This document shows positions 32,101 to 43,660 of a stretch of 64,000 bases of DNA, one piece after another. Made by a program: the position numbers and the translations under genes. The notes beneath the pieces are model-generated. The model was given only the letters and a program-made list of their open reading frames with translations, had not been told where the DNA came from and ran no database searches. How positions within the stretch are numbered: position 1 is the stretch's first letter; every line of letters begins with the position of its first letter. Origin of the DNA: Zeus faber. Lineage: Eukaryota > Chordata > Actinopteri > Zeiformes > Zeidae. The stretch covers positions 7,294,214-7,358,213 of the forward strand of contig OY482851.1 of assembly GCA_960531495.1 (NCBI GenBank), given 5' to 3'.

Positions 32101-35100
32101 TTCGAAGGTGAGGAAACTCTGAGCTTCTCGGTGGAGACCAGGAGGCAACAGGGAGTAACGGTCAGGTCAAACCGGAGAATGCCACGTTAGAATCCAGGTC
32201 CAGGCCAATTCCAGCTGAGATTGCAAGATGACATTCACCGATGGCGGCGCCGATGTTCATCAAGTGGTTCCCCACACCCAGACTGTACTTGGGTCCAGGT
32301 ATAATAACGGCCCATTTTAGAATTTGATTTTAATTAAACGTTTTTATCCGTCTGAGAGAACGACGCCACCCACGATTGATTCTGCAGGACGGGGACACGG
32401 CTCCCCGCGGCGCTCCGTGCAGGAAGTGATGCTGCGTTCATGGGAACTACGAAAACTGTAAGTGATGAATCTGTATGGGCCCAGCATTTCACCAACGGTG
32501 CGTCCCTAATAAGTAATAGGTTTTGTTCGCTCTTCAGCTTCGGGGCTCTCAGCACAGTTCACGACATCTTGCTAAGCGAAACAGGAAGTAGCTGGTGTCC
32601 AGATGGACGGACGGACAGAAAAAAAAGCTGCAATTACAACAAACTGACCAGGTTTGCTTTATTCTCAGTGTAATGATCGGATGAACACCATAGTTGGATA
32701 TCAATTAATGCATCTTTAAATATGTTAATGAAAACTGCCTGTAAGCTGATGACCAGCCCCAGCGATGCCAACGCCAACGGCTAAACAATAAAGTATAATC
32801 TCACACACACACACGGGTTGGAACCCATTTGGCTCCCGGCGGCCACGCCCCTCTTCCAACATCAGGACAGTAAAAACTAAAGGATCCTCCAAACTCTGAC
32901 TCCTCCCACCGACACAAAACATGAACCAATGAAGGGAGGAGGGTAGCAGGATTACAACTCTCCCCCATCGGCAGAGAAAGCGGGCGCACGGGGCCCTTGT
33001 AAAAATAAAAAAATATATATATTAAAAAAAAAAAGGGAAGGGGGGCCCTTGCGGACAGAGCAGAGGAAGGAAGAAAGAGAGAAAGAATGGAAGGAAAGAG
33101 GGAAGGAAGGAAGGAAAGGAGGGTGAGATAGATAGTGTGGGGGCGACAGGCATAGAAGTAAATGAAAAGATATGGAGGAGAAAGACGGGAGAGAGGGAGG
33201 CCAGAGAGAGAAAGAGGGAGGGAGGGGATAAAAGGGGAATTTTGGGAAGGGGGGAGAGAGCGGAGGTACAAAACAAAGGGTGAAGAGAAGGAGGAGCAGC
33301 AGGAGAGACGGAATGAGTTTTCGAGCGGGGGGGGGTGGGGCTGGGGTGAGCAGGAGCAGAACAGGCTGGTACAAAATGTTCAGTCTCAGCGGGGGGACAC
33401 GCCCACCATTTCAGCCAGTCACCGCAATAACACACCTCCTTAATGGGTGGGGGGGGGGGTTGGGGGTGGGGGCTCACCTGGGTCTCCACGGCGACATCGT
33501 GAGGTTGGGGGGTCGCCCCCCTGGCGCCCCGGAGCCAGCTGAAAACGAGCCCCATTCGAACCGGCTGCTCCCGAGGAAAACGACGCACTGACCGACCGGC
33601 TGCCCTGCGTCGAACTGAACGCCTCCTGAGATCCCTCTCACCCCACCTCGCCGGGCTGTGGGTGGGTGTGTTTGAGCGTGTGTGTGTTCGTGTTCTTATA
33701 TGCGTGCCAGGTGCAGGGTTTGCGAACGTGTCCAATACAAGCTCAAACCGATCTCGGTCGCCCCCCAAAAGATCCGCCGTCTCAGCCGCAGCCCTTTTCC
33801 GTGTGTTTGACCCCCGTGGCCGCGGACGTTTGCGGGTCTCGGAGCCTCCTCGTGTCTGCACGGGTCGGCGGCGCGTGTCCGTTCAGATCTGCAGCAAGGC
33901 AGTTAAAGAAGCTGAGGGCCAACGAGGCGACGAGGGGAAGGGAGGGGAGGGGAGGGGGCGGAGGGTAGAGCTCAAACCAAGCCACGGAGATGAGTCGCCG
34001 ATCCGGCTTGGACTCGTTATGTCAGTCTCGGGCAGCTCAAAAGGTCAAGGCGCCGCACCGCGGGGGGTTGTGCGGCTCAGCAGGGCACCCGCGGCTGCCG
34101 GGGGTGGGGGGGTGGTGCACACCAGTGGTTCCCTCTCATACGTAAGCGGGAGCACATCGTGTCCTCGCACGCCCATATTAACACGCAGACCGTGCGCCGC
34201 ATGGCAACAGTGCATGCTACGTTACGTGTGTGCTTACGTCCAGGCTACCGGGATTGTTGACGGTGTGGTCATCATTCCGCAATTGTTCGGCAAACGGGAA
34301 ATTGCGCACCCTTCCAGTACGGGAAATCTGCATGACATCACCTCAACGTCTATTAACAGCAGACCATTAAGCACAGAGCATGTTGCACGTAAACAGCACA
34401 TGTGGTCCTCATGTCGGACGAACGCGCTCAACGGGTTTTCTGCAACGGGGACAACGTGGATCGAACACACGCTCGCAGAGTTCCCCACGGCACAGCCCCC
34501 ACAGCAACCAAAAAAACAATTCAAACTCTCTGTCTCTCTCCATCTCCTCGCTAAATGGAACATGCTGTTCCTTTTGCCCTCAATGCACCCCCCCCCCTCT
34601 CTCCAATAAAGAGGGCCTCAGCCACATGCCAGCCACCATTTGCACATTTTTATTTGCACATGCTCTGACCAAACAGGCATCTAATCCTGGCGAAACGAGA
34701 GGTAGGAAATTATATCTCTTACTGCTTATCTTGCCGCTAAAAATGGCCTTCCCCAAATCTGGCCCTTACAAACACATGGACGCCTACAGTCACTTTATGG
34801 AACCCATTCCACAGCCAGAACCCCACCAGAGCTTACTGAGCAGTAAGCAGCTACAGACGTGTTCTGGGAAAGGGCAGTAGAGCCGACACCCAATTTGTTA
34901 AGTTTTCAGTTTGGCACACTGACAGAAACAATGTATGGTTTCTCGCTGAAGCGCTCGAGGGATACAAGTCAAAATGTCTAACAGGTAACAAGGTTACGTG
35001 ACCTTTCTTGAGTCTACTTACAGAGAGCTGATATCCAAATTACCTGGTAAGACTAGATTAACCTGTTAAAACTGCGTTGTGCCACGTGTCATCGACAACT

Positions 35101-36599
35101 GCAAACAAGCAGTGGAGGCCATGAGGAATGCTCAGAGGTTCTCCACACGGAGCACCCCCCCCCCGCAAACTCGTTGCTCAAAGAGGAAAAACTGGTTGAA
35201 GAGCCCTGGTTAGTGCCATAAACCAACAACGACCTTATTTAAGGGGCCTAACTGCCCCCTTTAGAACCTTGTAGGAACACTTCATGAGCCAACCACACAG
35301 TCACAAGGCCCAACCACTCCCGCATCCGACTTCATCGAACTGAACCAGCGCTTACCTCCGTCACCGCTTCTGGAACGGTGCTCTCCGTCTCCTCGGACGT
35401 TGCTTCGATAGTGGTAATTTCCTCTGCGATCGGCGCCTCGACGACCCCAACTTCTACTGGAGCTTGTTGTTCCTCGGCGGGCGCGGCCGCCTCAACCGGG
35501 GCGGCCGCTGTGATGGGTTCTACAACTGGCTCCTCTACGACCGGCACGGGCGCTGGCACTGGCGCCTGCACGGGCACGTGCACGTGCACGGGCACCTGCA
35601 CGGGCGCCGGCACGGGCGCTGGCACGGGCGCCGGCACGGGCGCTTCAACGACGGGGACGGCGACAGGAAGGGCCGCGGCAATCTTTTCCGGTGCGGGCGC
35701 CGGGGGTTTGGGTTTGGTTGCCCTCTTAGGCGCTGCTGTGGGTGGAGCTCTCGGGGCGATCCCCGGCGTGGCTTTGGCCGGCGGGTGGGTCGAGTGCTGC
35801 TCCTCGAGGACTCTCCTCAGGGCTTGCTGTCGGGGCAAAAAGAAAAGAGGTGGAGGCGGGTGAAAAGTTGTCCTCTGCTCATGGCATCCGTTCGCTCAGA
35901 AGAAACCTGCAGACTGGTCCTACGATGCAGCCTGCATTAGCACTCTCTAGAAATGCAAAACAATGTAAATAGTTCAACCATGTCAGTCTAATGTGGTACT
36001 CTTGTTTTGTGCTCTTATTTCTCGGGAGCTCTGTGGGCTTCATTAGACGACAAAATAACTCAAAGCAATGGACACTTTTACAGCAGAAAAAAGACCAACG
36101 GGACAAAAATGGTGAAGATTCCGATTTTAGGCATTGAGAGGGGACGGGGGGGTGGGGGGGGGGGGGCACAGGACTGGGGAGGGGTGCGACTTTAGCACTT
36201 CTCTATCATCTGGAATACCAGGGATGCCATACCAACTAGGTTCAACATGTTTTTCTCCACGCAGGGCTAAAGCCTTGCAGGGGTTTATGGGAGTTTTAGG
36301 AGTGCAGACAGTGGTGCCGGGGGCTGGACAAACAGCGAGTGGGCTCGGGCGAACGAGTTAGATAATGGGAGCGAGCTGGCCGAACAAGAGCGATCCTGAC
36401 AGGTCTGATGAAGCGGGAATGGAAACCGTGTGAGTCAGCAGGGCCGCGAGCTTCGGACAAGGCCCCCCCGGGGCCAGACAGTGGGCCTAATCGCATCATA
36501 ATCAGACTATAATCACATTACAATCACACCCCCAAAAGGACGCTTTGTGGAGAGAGCCTTTCAAGCATTTATACGGCACCACAAGCCCCTCTAACCAGG

Positions 36600-36640
<41 letters not shown>

Positions 36641-38642
36641 CCCCAAGTGTGTCCTCCACACATGTTGGCCTGTGCCAAGCCCTCCAGCGTCAAAACAAGC
36701 CCCCACTACTCTGCACAGCATTAGCGGGCTCACCTAGTGTGCAGCCGAATCATAAACTTGAATATAAAAAATAATAACCGTTACACAGATACTTACACAT
36801 GCTCCTTAGAAATATTTTGCCCTCAATCTAAGCCAAGTCCACAGTGTTAAGATGAGAGGCACTTTTTGTGAACGCTTGCACTCCGATACAAAATGCATGC
36901 GCGGGAGCTGATGAGCAGGGAGTTCTTGGAGTGGGTGGCAAGCGTCTCGCTCCCCTCATCCCCCTCCCCGTCAGACTGATACGTCTTGGAGGGTGATAAC
37001 GCAAAGCCCTGGACGATTTCTGGGGACATTTTTATCTCTGCGTCGGTGACAGGCTCTGGGAGAATTAAAGGAGATTGCGCAGACTCCAATCTGGCAACCC
37101 CGTGCAAGAGATTCCTACGAGCAAAACATTACCAAATACAGGCCTGTAGGAGTCCACGGTCACGAGACGAGCCAGCGTGGCCGGAGCCAGAAAACGGAGT
37201 TATGGAGAAATGCAATTACCTCCAAACTCTGCAGGACCGCGGTGAGTAAGACAAGGTATAAAAAAAATAAAAAATAAAAAAATCTGTGGGCTAACGCAGC
37301 ATAAACAAATAGTGTTTTGTTTAGTCAAGGAGAGAAAATACAGAAAGTGCAGATTGGCTTTAACGAAAACCATACGCCGAAAAGAAGAAAAAACAGTTCT
37401 TTGTTCGTAGGAGGCCTCATGGTAAACAAAGCAGGACGTGACGATGAAGGGGGGAGTAACCTTTGACCTCAGGCAAAGTTTGAGATTCCTTCCGACACAC
37501 ACACACACACACACACACACACCTCCCCTCCTTTTCCCCTGCAGCCCTCTGGGTGCCTAACAGGGCCTTCCAGTTTGGTGCAAGGGGTGGGAATGGGTTT
37601 GGCTGGCTGAGTGGGACACATGCATCCACACGTGTAGCCCTGGGTCTATCGTTGCGCCTCACAGATTTGTATTTATTTATTTATTTGTTTATTTTTACAG
37701 ATTTTAGAAAAAATATCTGAATAACAAAGTGGGTGTGGGGGCAATAACACCCATGGCTCCTGAATTTGTACATTTGCATATAAAAAGATCCCCATTCTTG
37801 ATCTTGTGTAAATGGTGCTTATCACACCGATTCAATATAATATCCATATGAAATAATCAATTACCCATTATATAAAAAAAAAAAAAAGTATTTTCCTATA
37901 CAATAATATTTGCATTTCACGTTGCGCAGGGTGTGTCCATAAAGCACCACTGGCGCGCAGGTAAGAGGGGGTTGGAAACATTTACACATTTATTATTATT
38001 ATTTAATTTTTTTTATTATTTTATTTTTCTCCAGCAGAAGGACTGAAGTAGTTAGTGCTTCCACAGAACTTGATAGTGAAATCGGGGACTTTTACGCACG
38101 ACCCACATCGCAGCTGGTGCAATCAGAACACGCACCGATGAAAGAAAGTCTGAAAGAAGCAAATTATTCCCATGTAATGATAAGAAGGGAGAAATAAAAG
38201 CCGGGAGAAGCTTTTTTTTTTTCAAGTCAATATTAAAGGGTAAAAAGGCAAACAAGAGGAAACCTCGCCATCCATACGCGCGTCTCCACGCGGACAATGC
38301 GTAATGCGCGTCTGGAGACATTTTCTGCTAATAGTGTTAAAAAAAAAAAAAATAAAAAGCAGGAAAGAATAGAAAACGATTTAGAAAAATAGCAGCAGTA
38401 GTTTACAAAGAAAAATAAGTCGTGCTTTTTGTTCGATGGAGAGCCCAAACGGGCCAGGGGACACGGTGCGCGCGTGGACGGAATGTTCCTTTACGCGCCG
38501 GGGAGGATTTGGAGATTCTTTTTTTTTTTTATTATTTATTTTTTTATTTTTCCTCCCGATAAGCAAATTGGACCAAACTGCTCCGGGCTCCGCTCACCTC
38601 CTTCCTCGTGCGACGCTTGTTCTTCTTCCTGTTGCTGGGCAT
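26097..38642 (-). CDS. Unrecognised Val/Glu/Ala/Pro-rich low-complexity protein gene with two alternative first exons
   Basis: The family is not recognised. By composition it resembles proteins often auto-named 'fibrous sheath CABYR-binding-like', but I claim no orthology. Minus-strand coding exons, all phase 0 with GT-AG ends: 38598-38642 (start A), 35356-35826, 33478-33555 (start B), 29137-29184, 29000-29044, 28041-28628, 27755-27787, 27535-27594, 27303-27398, 26753-26791, 26498-26614 and 26097-26138 (stop TGA). Form A would be 527 residues and form B 381, excluding a candidate microexon. The body is acidic and built of V, E, A, P, T and Q (TVAEVTE, VEEVTEVQ, VPVVEAPVPAP), with no predicted membrane segment and no catalytic motif. 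Because every internal exon is a multiple of three, any of them could be skipped without a frameshift. It is convergent with gak. Confidence 0.75.
28041..28628 (-). CDS. Largest acidic exon of the V/E-rich gene (196 codons) with five 21-bp repeats
   Basis: The exon begins TQAVSEPETEVKDEL and ends VEPADITE. Five tandem copies of a 21-bp unit at 28451-28555 encode VQDVQVE. The rest is Glu/Ala/Val-rich. It is a multiple of three with consensus splice sites at both ends. Long open frames on the opposite strand here are shadows of the low-complexity sequence. Confidence 0.75.
28451..28555 (-). repeat. Coding minisatellite, five 21-bp units
   Basis: Four units are identical and the fifth differs by one base. 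Each encodes VQDVQVE on the minus strand. Copy number is likely polymorphic and would not shift the frame. Confidence 0.92.
29185..33477. other. Intron of the V/E-rich gene, no supported exon
   Basis: Holds a C-run near 29513-29525, polypurine tracts (about 31340-31440 and 33020-33310) and scattered CpG-rich patches. One exon-like segment on the plus strand near 32000-32090 was examined and rejected. Confidence 0.55.
33478..33555 (-). CDS. Alternative first coding exon B of the V/E-rich gene: myristoylation-type N-terminus
   Basis: ATG at 33555-33553 opens 26 codons beginning MGLVFSWLRGARG and ending VAVETQ, with donor GTGAGC and phase 0. Gly2 and Ser6 fit the N-myristoylation consensus, and nearby Arg residues would aid membrane binding. 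There is no acceptor-like site close upstream of the ATG, so I read it as a first exon from a second promoter in the CpG-rich region at about 33.6-34.1 kb. Confidence 0.6.
33556..35355. other. Probable promoter B region and intron of the V/E-rich gene
   Basis: 33.56-34.1 kb is CpG-rich and lies directly upstream (on the minus strand) of first exon B. No clear TATA box was seen. A long plus-strand open frame here is taken as chance. Confidence 0.4.
35356..35826 (-). CDS. Pro/Ala/Val-rich exon of the V/E-rich gene (157 codons)
   Basis: The acceptor is preceded by a strong pyrimidine tract. The exon starts QALRRVLEEQHSTHPP, then a Lys/Pro stretch (PKRATKPKPPAPAPEK), then a tandem run of PVPAP and PVHVP units (about 35565-35650), then an acidic Thr/Glu tail ending AVTE. 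The donor is GTAAGC. It would be used only in transcripts from promoter A, since start B lies downstream. The repeat is GC-rich and imperfect. Confidence 0.72.
35827..38597. other. First intron of the V/E-rich gene
   Basis: Contains (GT)n at about 36602-36639, a G-run near 36150-36166, (CA)n near 37496-37520 and the candidate SLE microexon. Nothing else was recognised. Confidence 0.55.
37220..37228 (-). CDS. Candidate 9-nt microexon (Ser-Leu-Glu)
   Basis: On the minus strand the sequence cctgcag|AGTTTGGAG|gtaattgc has both splice signals and phase 0, compatible with its neighbours. It would add SLE between the basic first exon and the Pro-rich exon. It could be chance. Confidence 0.25.
38598..38642 (-). 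CDS. First coding exon A of the V/E-rich gene: basic N-terminus
   Basis: ATG at 38642-38640 opens 15 codons, MPSNRKKNKRRTRKE, ending in GAG with a consensus donor (GTGAGC). Nine of the 15 residues are Lys or Arg, so it could act as a nuclear or nucleolar signal or bind membrane or RNA (inference). A TATA box lies 86 bp upstream in CpG-rich DNA, which supports this as the true first exon. Confidence 0.7.
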
Positions 38643-38727
38643 ATCGGTGCTGTGGTGGCGGGATGGAGAGAAGGAGAAGGAGCGCGGTGCGGCAGCGGCA
38701 GCGAGGCGGCCCCGGACGCGGCTGATC

Positions 38728-38734
38728 TTTTATA
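38728..38734 (-). promoter_or_regulatory. TATA box (TATAAAA) of promoter A
   Basis: The minus strand reads TTTATAAAAG in a CpG-rich context. Initiation about 30 bp downstream would leave a 5' UTR of about 55-60 nt before the ATG at 38642. Confidence 0.55.
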
Positions 38735-39002
38735 AAGCTCCCTGCGCTTCTCCCGTCTCGGCCCGGGACCAATGGGAGGACGGGATTAGAGGCGGCTGGG
38801 TGGGGGGGGGGGGGGGGGGGGGAGGGGTGTGTGCTCTGCTGGGGAACGGCCTCCCTCCCCCACCCCCACACACACTATCCCGCACCCACACCCACACCCA
38901 CACCCACACCTCCACCCACGCCAGCAAACACACGACAATCGGGATGATTGGGTTAAGTTGGGCTTCACCTGCTGGATGGGTCACGTGTTGTTTAAGATCT
39001 CA

Positions 39003-39008
<6 letters not shown>

Positions 39009-39061
<53 letters not shown>
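39009..39061. repeat. (GT)n followed by GCGT repeats
   Basis: A pure (GT) run followed by GCCT and GCGT tetranucleotides up to about 39100, upstream of promoter A of the V/E-rich gene. Confidence 0.93.
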
Positions 39062-39065
<4 letters not shown>

Positions 39066-39556
39066 CCTGCCTGCGTGCGTGCGTGCGTGCGTGCGTGCGT
39101 ATTCAGAGTTGTAGTCAGACCAGTTGGGGCCAGTTGCCAAAAAGTACAAATCTCATCGTCCTCTATCGGTTTAGTGTCTATATTTTGTGAATTAAATATC
39201 TTTAAAAATAAAAACAAAACAGACAGACAACATAAAAAAAAAGTCATTTGATTGAGAAAAAAACCCCAACACAATTTGACATTGATTACATTTTAATGTC
39301 TTTCTTATATACTTGTCACTTAAAACCTGTTTCTCAAATGAGTGTTAATAACCTGAACCTCCAGGCCGCACGGCGGGAGGTGAAACATCATCAACAAGGT
39401 AAATATTGGTCCTCTGCAAACGTATTTTGTAGTTCCTACTGCTTCTCACTTCAGTTTAAGTCAACTACAAGAGAAGCAGGGGAATAATAAAAAAAATAAC
39501 TAAATGTATGGCCACCTGAAAATCTTCGATCCAAAATAAAGACAGATACATCTAAA

Positions 39557-39583
39557 ATAATAATAATAATAATAATATTAATA

Positions 39584-39614
<31 letters not shown>
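39557..39614. repeat. (TAA)n then (TTA)n, self-complementary
   Basis: An ATA run turns into a TTA run, so the stretch can fold into a simple AT hairpin. Confidence 0.9.
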
Positions 39615-39938
39615 GAAAAAAAAAGATAAATAAATTAATAGTAAAAATAAATAAATATAAACACAAATCAATAAATCCCAAAAAAAAAAAAAAGCCCTTC
39701 AAGGAGGGTTCCAGAGTTGAGCAGGAAGTCTCCAGTCTCTCTTGCTGACTCTGCTTGTAAAGGACAGTGGAGATCAACGTGGAGAGCGGTGGGGAGCGGG
39801 ATCCGCCCTGTCCCCGCGCCCCGCCGGAGAGATAATGAGATTAAGAGACATTTGCCACTCATTTCAGACCCTTCTCTGAGAACCTGCCACACCGTAGTGC
39901 GCACGCACGCACGCGCGCACACACACAGAAAAGTTGAT

Positions 39939-40457
39939 TTAAAGAGGACCTATTGTGCAAAACTCACTTTTTCAGTGCTTGTGCACGTGCATTTGTGTCC
40001 CCGATGGAACTACTAACACACACACACACACACTGTGAAATAAGACAAAAGCCAGTCAGCTTGTCGTGGGGTCCCTAGATCAGTAAAAAAAATGTGATTC
40101 AACAAGCCGCGCAGATCTGTGTGTCTCCTTCCTACGCCCCGTTGAGACACATTAGAATTAGAACCCCCCCCCCCCCCCCCCCCCGCCTCCCCCCTGTCTG
40201 AGAAACTCCAATATGAGCGAAGATTCAGCAGCTGGATTGCCTATTTCTCGCCTCGAGTTTGTTCTGAAACAGATTTTGGTGGAGCGATGCGGTGAAATAG
40301 CGCGAAAGTCTACGTCAGGAACAGCAGGCTTATGGAGGCGCGTTCGAATGGCTCGAAGGCATAATCTGAGTGCAAAGAAAACTTCAAACACGTGTTTCGG
40401 GGGACCCGGTAGACCCACATTATCCTGTTGATAATGAGTATAATAGGTCTCCTTTAA
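39939..40457. mobile_element. TTAA-flanked MITE (piggyBac-type target site)
   Basis: Ends are TTAAAGAGGACCTATTGTGC at the left and, read inverted, TTAAAGGAGACCTATTATAC at the right, and each outer end is a TTAA. The inside has a C-run at about 40165-40184 and a 72-codon open frame at 40213-40431 of unknown meaning. No transposase is present, so it is non-autonomous. Confidence 0.75.
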
Positions 40458-40921
40458 GGCGAGCTCAGCGTCTCTCTCTGCCCCCCGTTTGAAATGCGTG
40501 ATTCTATGTGTGTTTAGGGGAGGGGCGTAGGAGTGTTTGACTGCTACGCCTACTACGTCGCCTTGAGACAGCGCTCACATGGAGACCGGGTGGAGCGTGG
40601 TTAGCCCTGGTAGCTGCCCGACTCTACAGTACGGCGGACGAGACGCCGCCTTGAGCGTGTCAAGCGACGAATTGAAAACTGGGGGGAAACTAGCGTCGGG
40701 TTCTGAGCTGAGTTTGGTTTTTGAACGAGTCCCCCAGTGTTCTTCCATCTTCTACCCTGGTATCCCCCGGCAAACATCAGACCCCGGTTCCCTGCTGGAC
40801 CCAGAGGAGGTCGTTTGCATTACGAGTCGACGGCCGCACTGACAAAATAACTCGGGGCGGCCAAAAGGTGGTGCTCTGGGAAACTGAGACGTCGCAGTCA
40901 GGCGCCAGGCACACATGCGCG

Positions 40922-40952
<31 letters not shown>

Positions 40953-43533
40953 GCATGCCTATCTCATTTGGATCTTGATCTCATTGTGATCCTACCGGGG
41001 TCACATATCTATTAACAAGCTGCGATCACCCCGGGGGGGCGCACACACCCAACCGCAGATCAACCCCCGGAGGTGTAAAGTGTCCTTTGAAGCTGCGGCC
41101 GCTCGGTCAGGCAGCTGATAAAGCAACGCTGGGACCGCAGTGAATGAATTAGAACGGGGGTGTGAGCCTTTTCCTGAGGCCCCCGTTCACACCTGGCGCT
41201 AGCATCAGCGTCGTGGCCCATCCGATCCCAAGCGGACAGCTGTGAGCGCGTCTGTTCGGTGACGCCGCGGCGCCTGCGCTGCCGCCTCGCAGCGGGAGGA
41301 CCCCGGGTTTGGATTCCCGCCTGCGGCGCCGTTGGCACCGTACTCCGGTGGGTTATCTCCCGGTTAGGGTTCCTTTCTGTGCGGAGTTTGCGTGTTCTTT
41401 GTTGACCACGTGCTCACGTGGGTCTGCTCCAACAAAAAGAAGGACCCCAATTAAAAAAAAAAAAAGAAACACACGTAACACCTTCCCGTCCTGTTTACTG
41501 ACCGCGACACGGATACACCGCCCGGAATCGGTCCCCGGGCGCTGACGGAGTGGGGGCTGCCCCCTGCCCCTGGGGGAAGGGACGGCCGGGATGGGTGAAA
41601 CGCAGAGGCTGAATTTCTCCGGCCACAAACTCCCTGCTTGTGTTTGTGGTCATCGCCGCAACGTACGTAATATAAAAAGGCGGCAGAAGCGTCCCGCCGG
41701 GTAGCCCTGCTCAGCGCGGAGCCCGGTGGGCCGCGTGCAAATCGGAGAGAATTTAATTCTTAGACACGGCGGCGGTGATGCCGGGAGGTGTGCGGGCAAA
41801 TCGACCCCACCTCATTGTCCGGTGACCCAGTCGGACGCGGGATCGACGAGACGGCGGAGAACGTGTCAGAACAGCTGATGGCGAGCGTACGGGAGAGGGA
41901 ATGGATACGAGGGCCGGGGCCGAGTTGACCGGTCAAAAAGCGACTTCCCGTCACTGTCGTCAGCCGCGTCAGAGAGCGCCCGCTCTGTTCGAGGACCAAG
42001 CCGCGCGAATGCTTCCCCCGTCCCAGATGTGCAGTGCAGCCGGCTGGGGGGACCCTCCTTCCGCCGGGCTCGAGCGCGGGCGGGGAGGACGGCGCCGTGG
42101 GTCTCTCCTGCGACAGAGCGTCGGAGCTGTCTCGCTCACGGAAGTACCCGGCGAACCTTTGGCTTCGTGTCGCTGCCGGGCGTCCCCATCCGTCCGACGT
42201 GGTGTGTCTGCCAGGTTGGCTTTTCGGCGCTTGGGGCATGGAGGACGGAACGCGGGAATAAACTTTAATGTTGAGCCAGATCTTCGGCTGAGACTGTCGT
42301 CCCTTCAGCCTAAGAGAAAAGTTCCACGGATATAAGGTTATTTTTAACCCACCTCTACTGTCCTGTATGTGTGAGAATGCATGTGATTGTTCAAATAAAC
42401 GTTCTTTGAGAGTACGCTGTTCGGCTCCCGTATAACCTCGGGTGGGATGTGGGCCGCCAACACTTTTGAGATTTTCAAGTGGGCCGCGAGTCCGAATAGG
42501 ACGGGAGCCGCTGTTGTAGTGAATGTGAAATGGGGTTGATTACCTGTGAGGTTTAAAAGGTGCTTTGGGCCTTCACCCCATTGGGAATAAAACGGGTTCA
42601 GACTTGTTTATGACACTGGCCACTAGAGGGTGTCCAACCTCTTATGGCTTTACTTTTAAATAGACTACTGCCCCCCCCTCCGCCCGCCCAAAACTGTTGG
42701 TCGCTGAATCTCGCTCACTGCTTGGACTCTCAGGACCCCGGACCTCTGACCTCTGACCCCCGTAACAGTTGTCTCCTCTAAGCCGATCAGAACGCTGCTC
42801 CCTGCCCTCATGCCAGGCTGCGTTCTGGTATCATTTGCCTCGGTAGACGAGGTTACCTCAAAATCGAAAATGTAACTTTGCAATTCTACCGGTGCACCGT
42901 AAATAATTCAAGTTTTAGTGGATATTGTGACATTTAACTTGAAGCGGGTGAAAATTTAAGTAAAGTACAGGATATATTCAAAGATTATGTGTCTAACGTC
43001 TTATGTGGGAATAAAAAGCTGTGATTCCTTGGCCTATGTTTTAGTGTTAAAGTACGCACCAACACATGCATACAGTGTGTTTATATATTTATATATATAT
43101 ACTGTATATATACATACTGTATATATATCTGCCTTCATCATGGTTCAAAAAGCAGCAATGTATGTTCCATGTGCATTTTATTCCTCCAGTAAGACAGCTG
43201 ATTTATTCTCACATATAGAGCGCTGCCTCGGGGTAATTGCTGGACGTTGGCTGAAGTACAGATGCTTTGAAATCCTAAAACTCTAGAGACGGTAGAGACA
43301 GAGACACCGGGTCTGATCTCCGGTCTCTGGATGTCCGGTTTTCCGAGCCCTCGGGGCGACCAGGCTTCTCCTCCCTCCACCCCACCCCCCTCTCTCTCTC
43401 AGCAATACAATCCACCAACACCACACCTCTTACTTCCTGGTTCCTTCTTTCTTTCCTTCTCTCTCCGGTGTCCAGACCGGCGCAGGACACTTAAGTCCGG
43501 GAGTTAACGGTCAGCGGGAGACTTAAAAAAAAA

Positions 43534-43547
43534 AGAGAGAGGGAAGC

Positions 43548-43592
<45 letters not shown>

Positions 43593-43618
43593 CGGGAGAG
43601 AGGAGTGAGTGATGGAGT

Positions 43619-43660
<42 letters not shown>
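43534..43660. repeat. (GA)n-rich polypurine tract
   Basis: Long GAGA runs with a few C interruptions. No coding function seen. Confidence 0.85.

Noticed and set aside
31980..32120. Plus-strand exon-like segment (acceptor tctttcag-type, then GEVTPPVMEVEEGVEF, then a donor)
   Set aside because: Composition resembles the neighbouring gene, but the strand is wrong and no plus-strand gene is present to join it to. Kept only as a curiosity.
33662..34609. 315-codon open frame on the plus strand
   Set aside because: GC-rich sequence opposite promoter B. Composition is irregular, there are no domains, and no splice or family support was seen.
41760..42335. Overlapping frames of 144 and 159 codons on opposite strands
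   Set aside because: CpG-rich unique sequence with no family similarity I can see. Overlap on both strands suggests chance openness.
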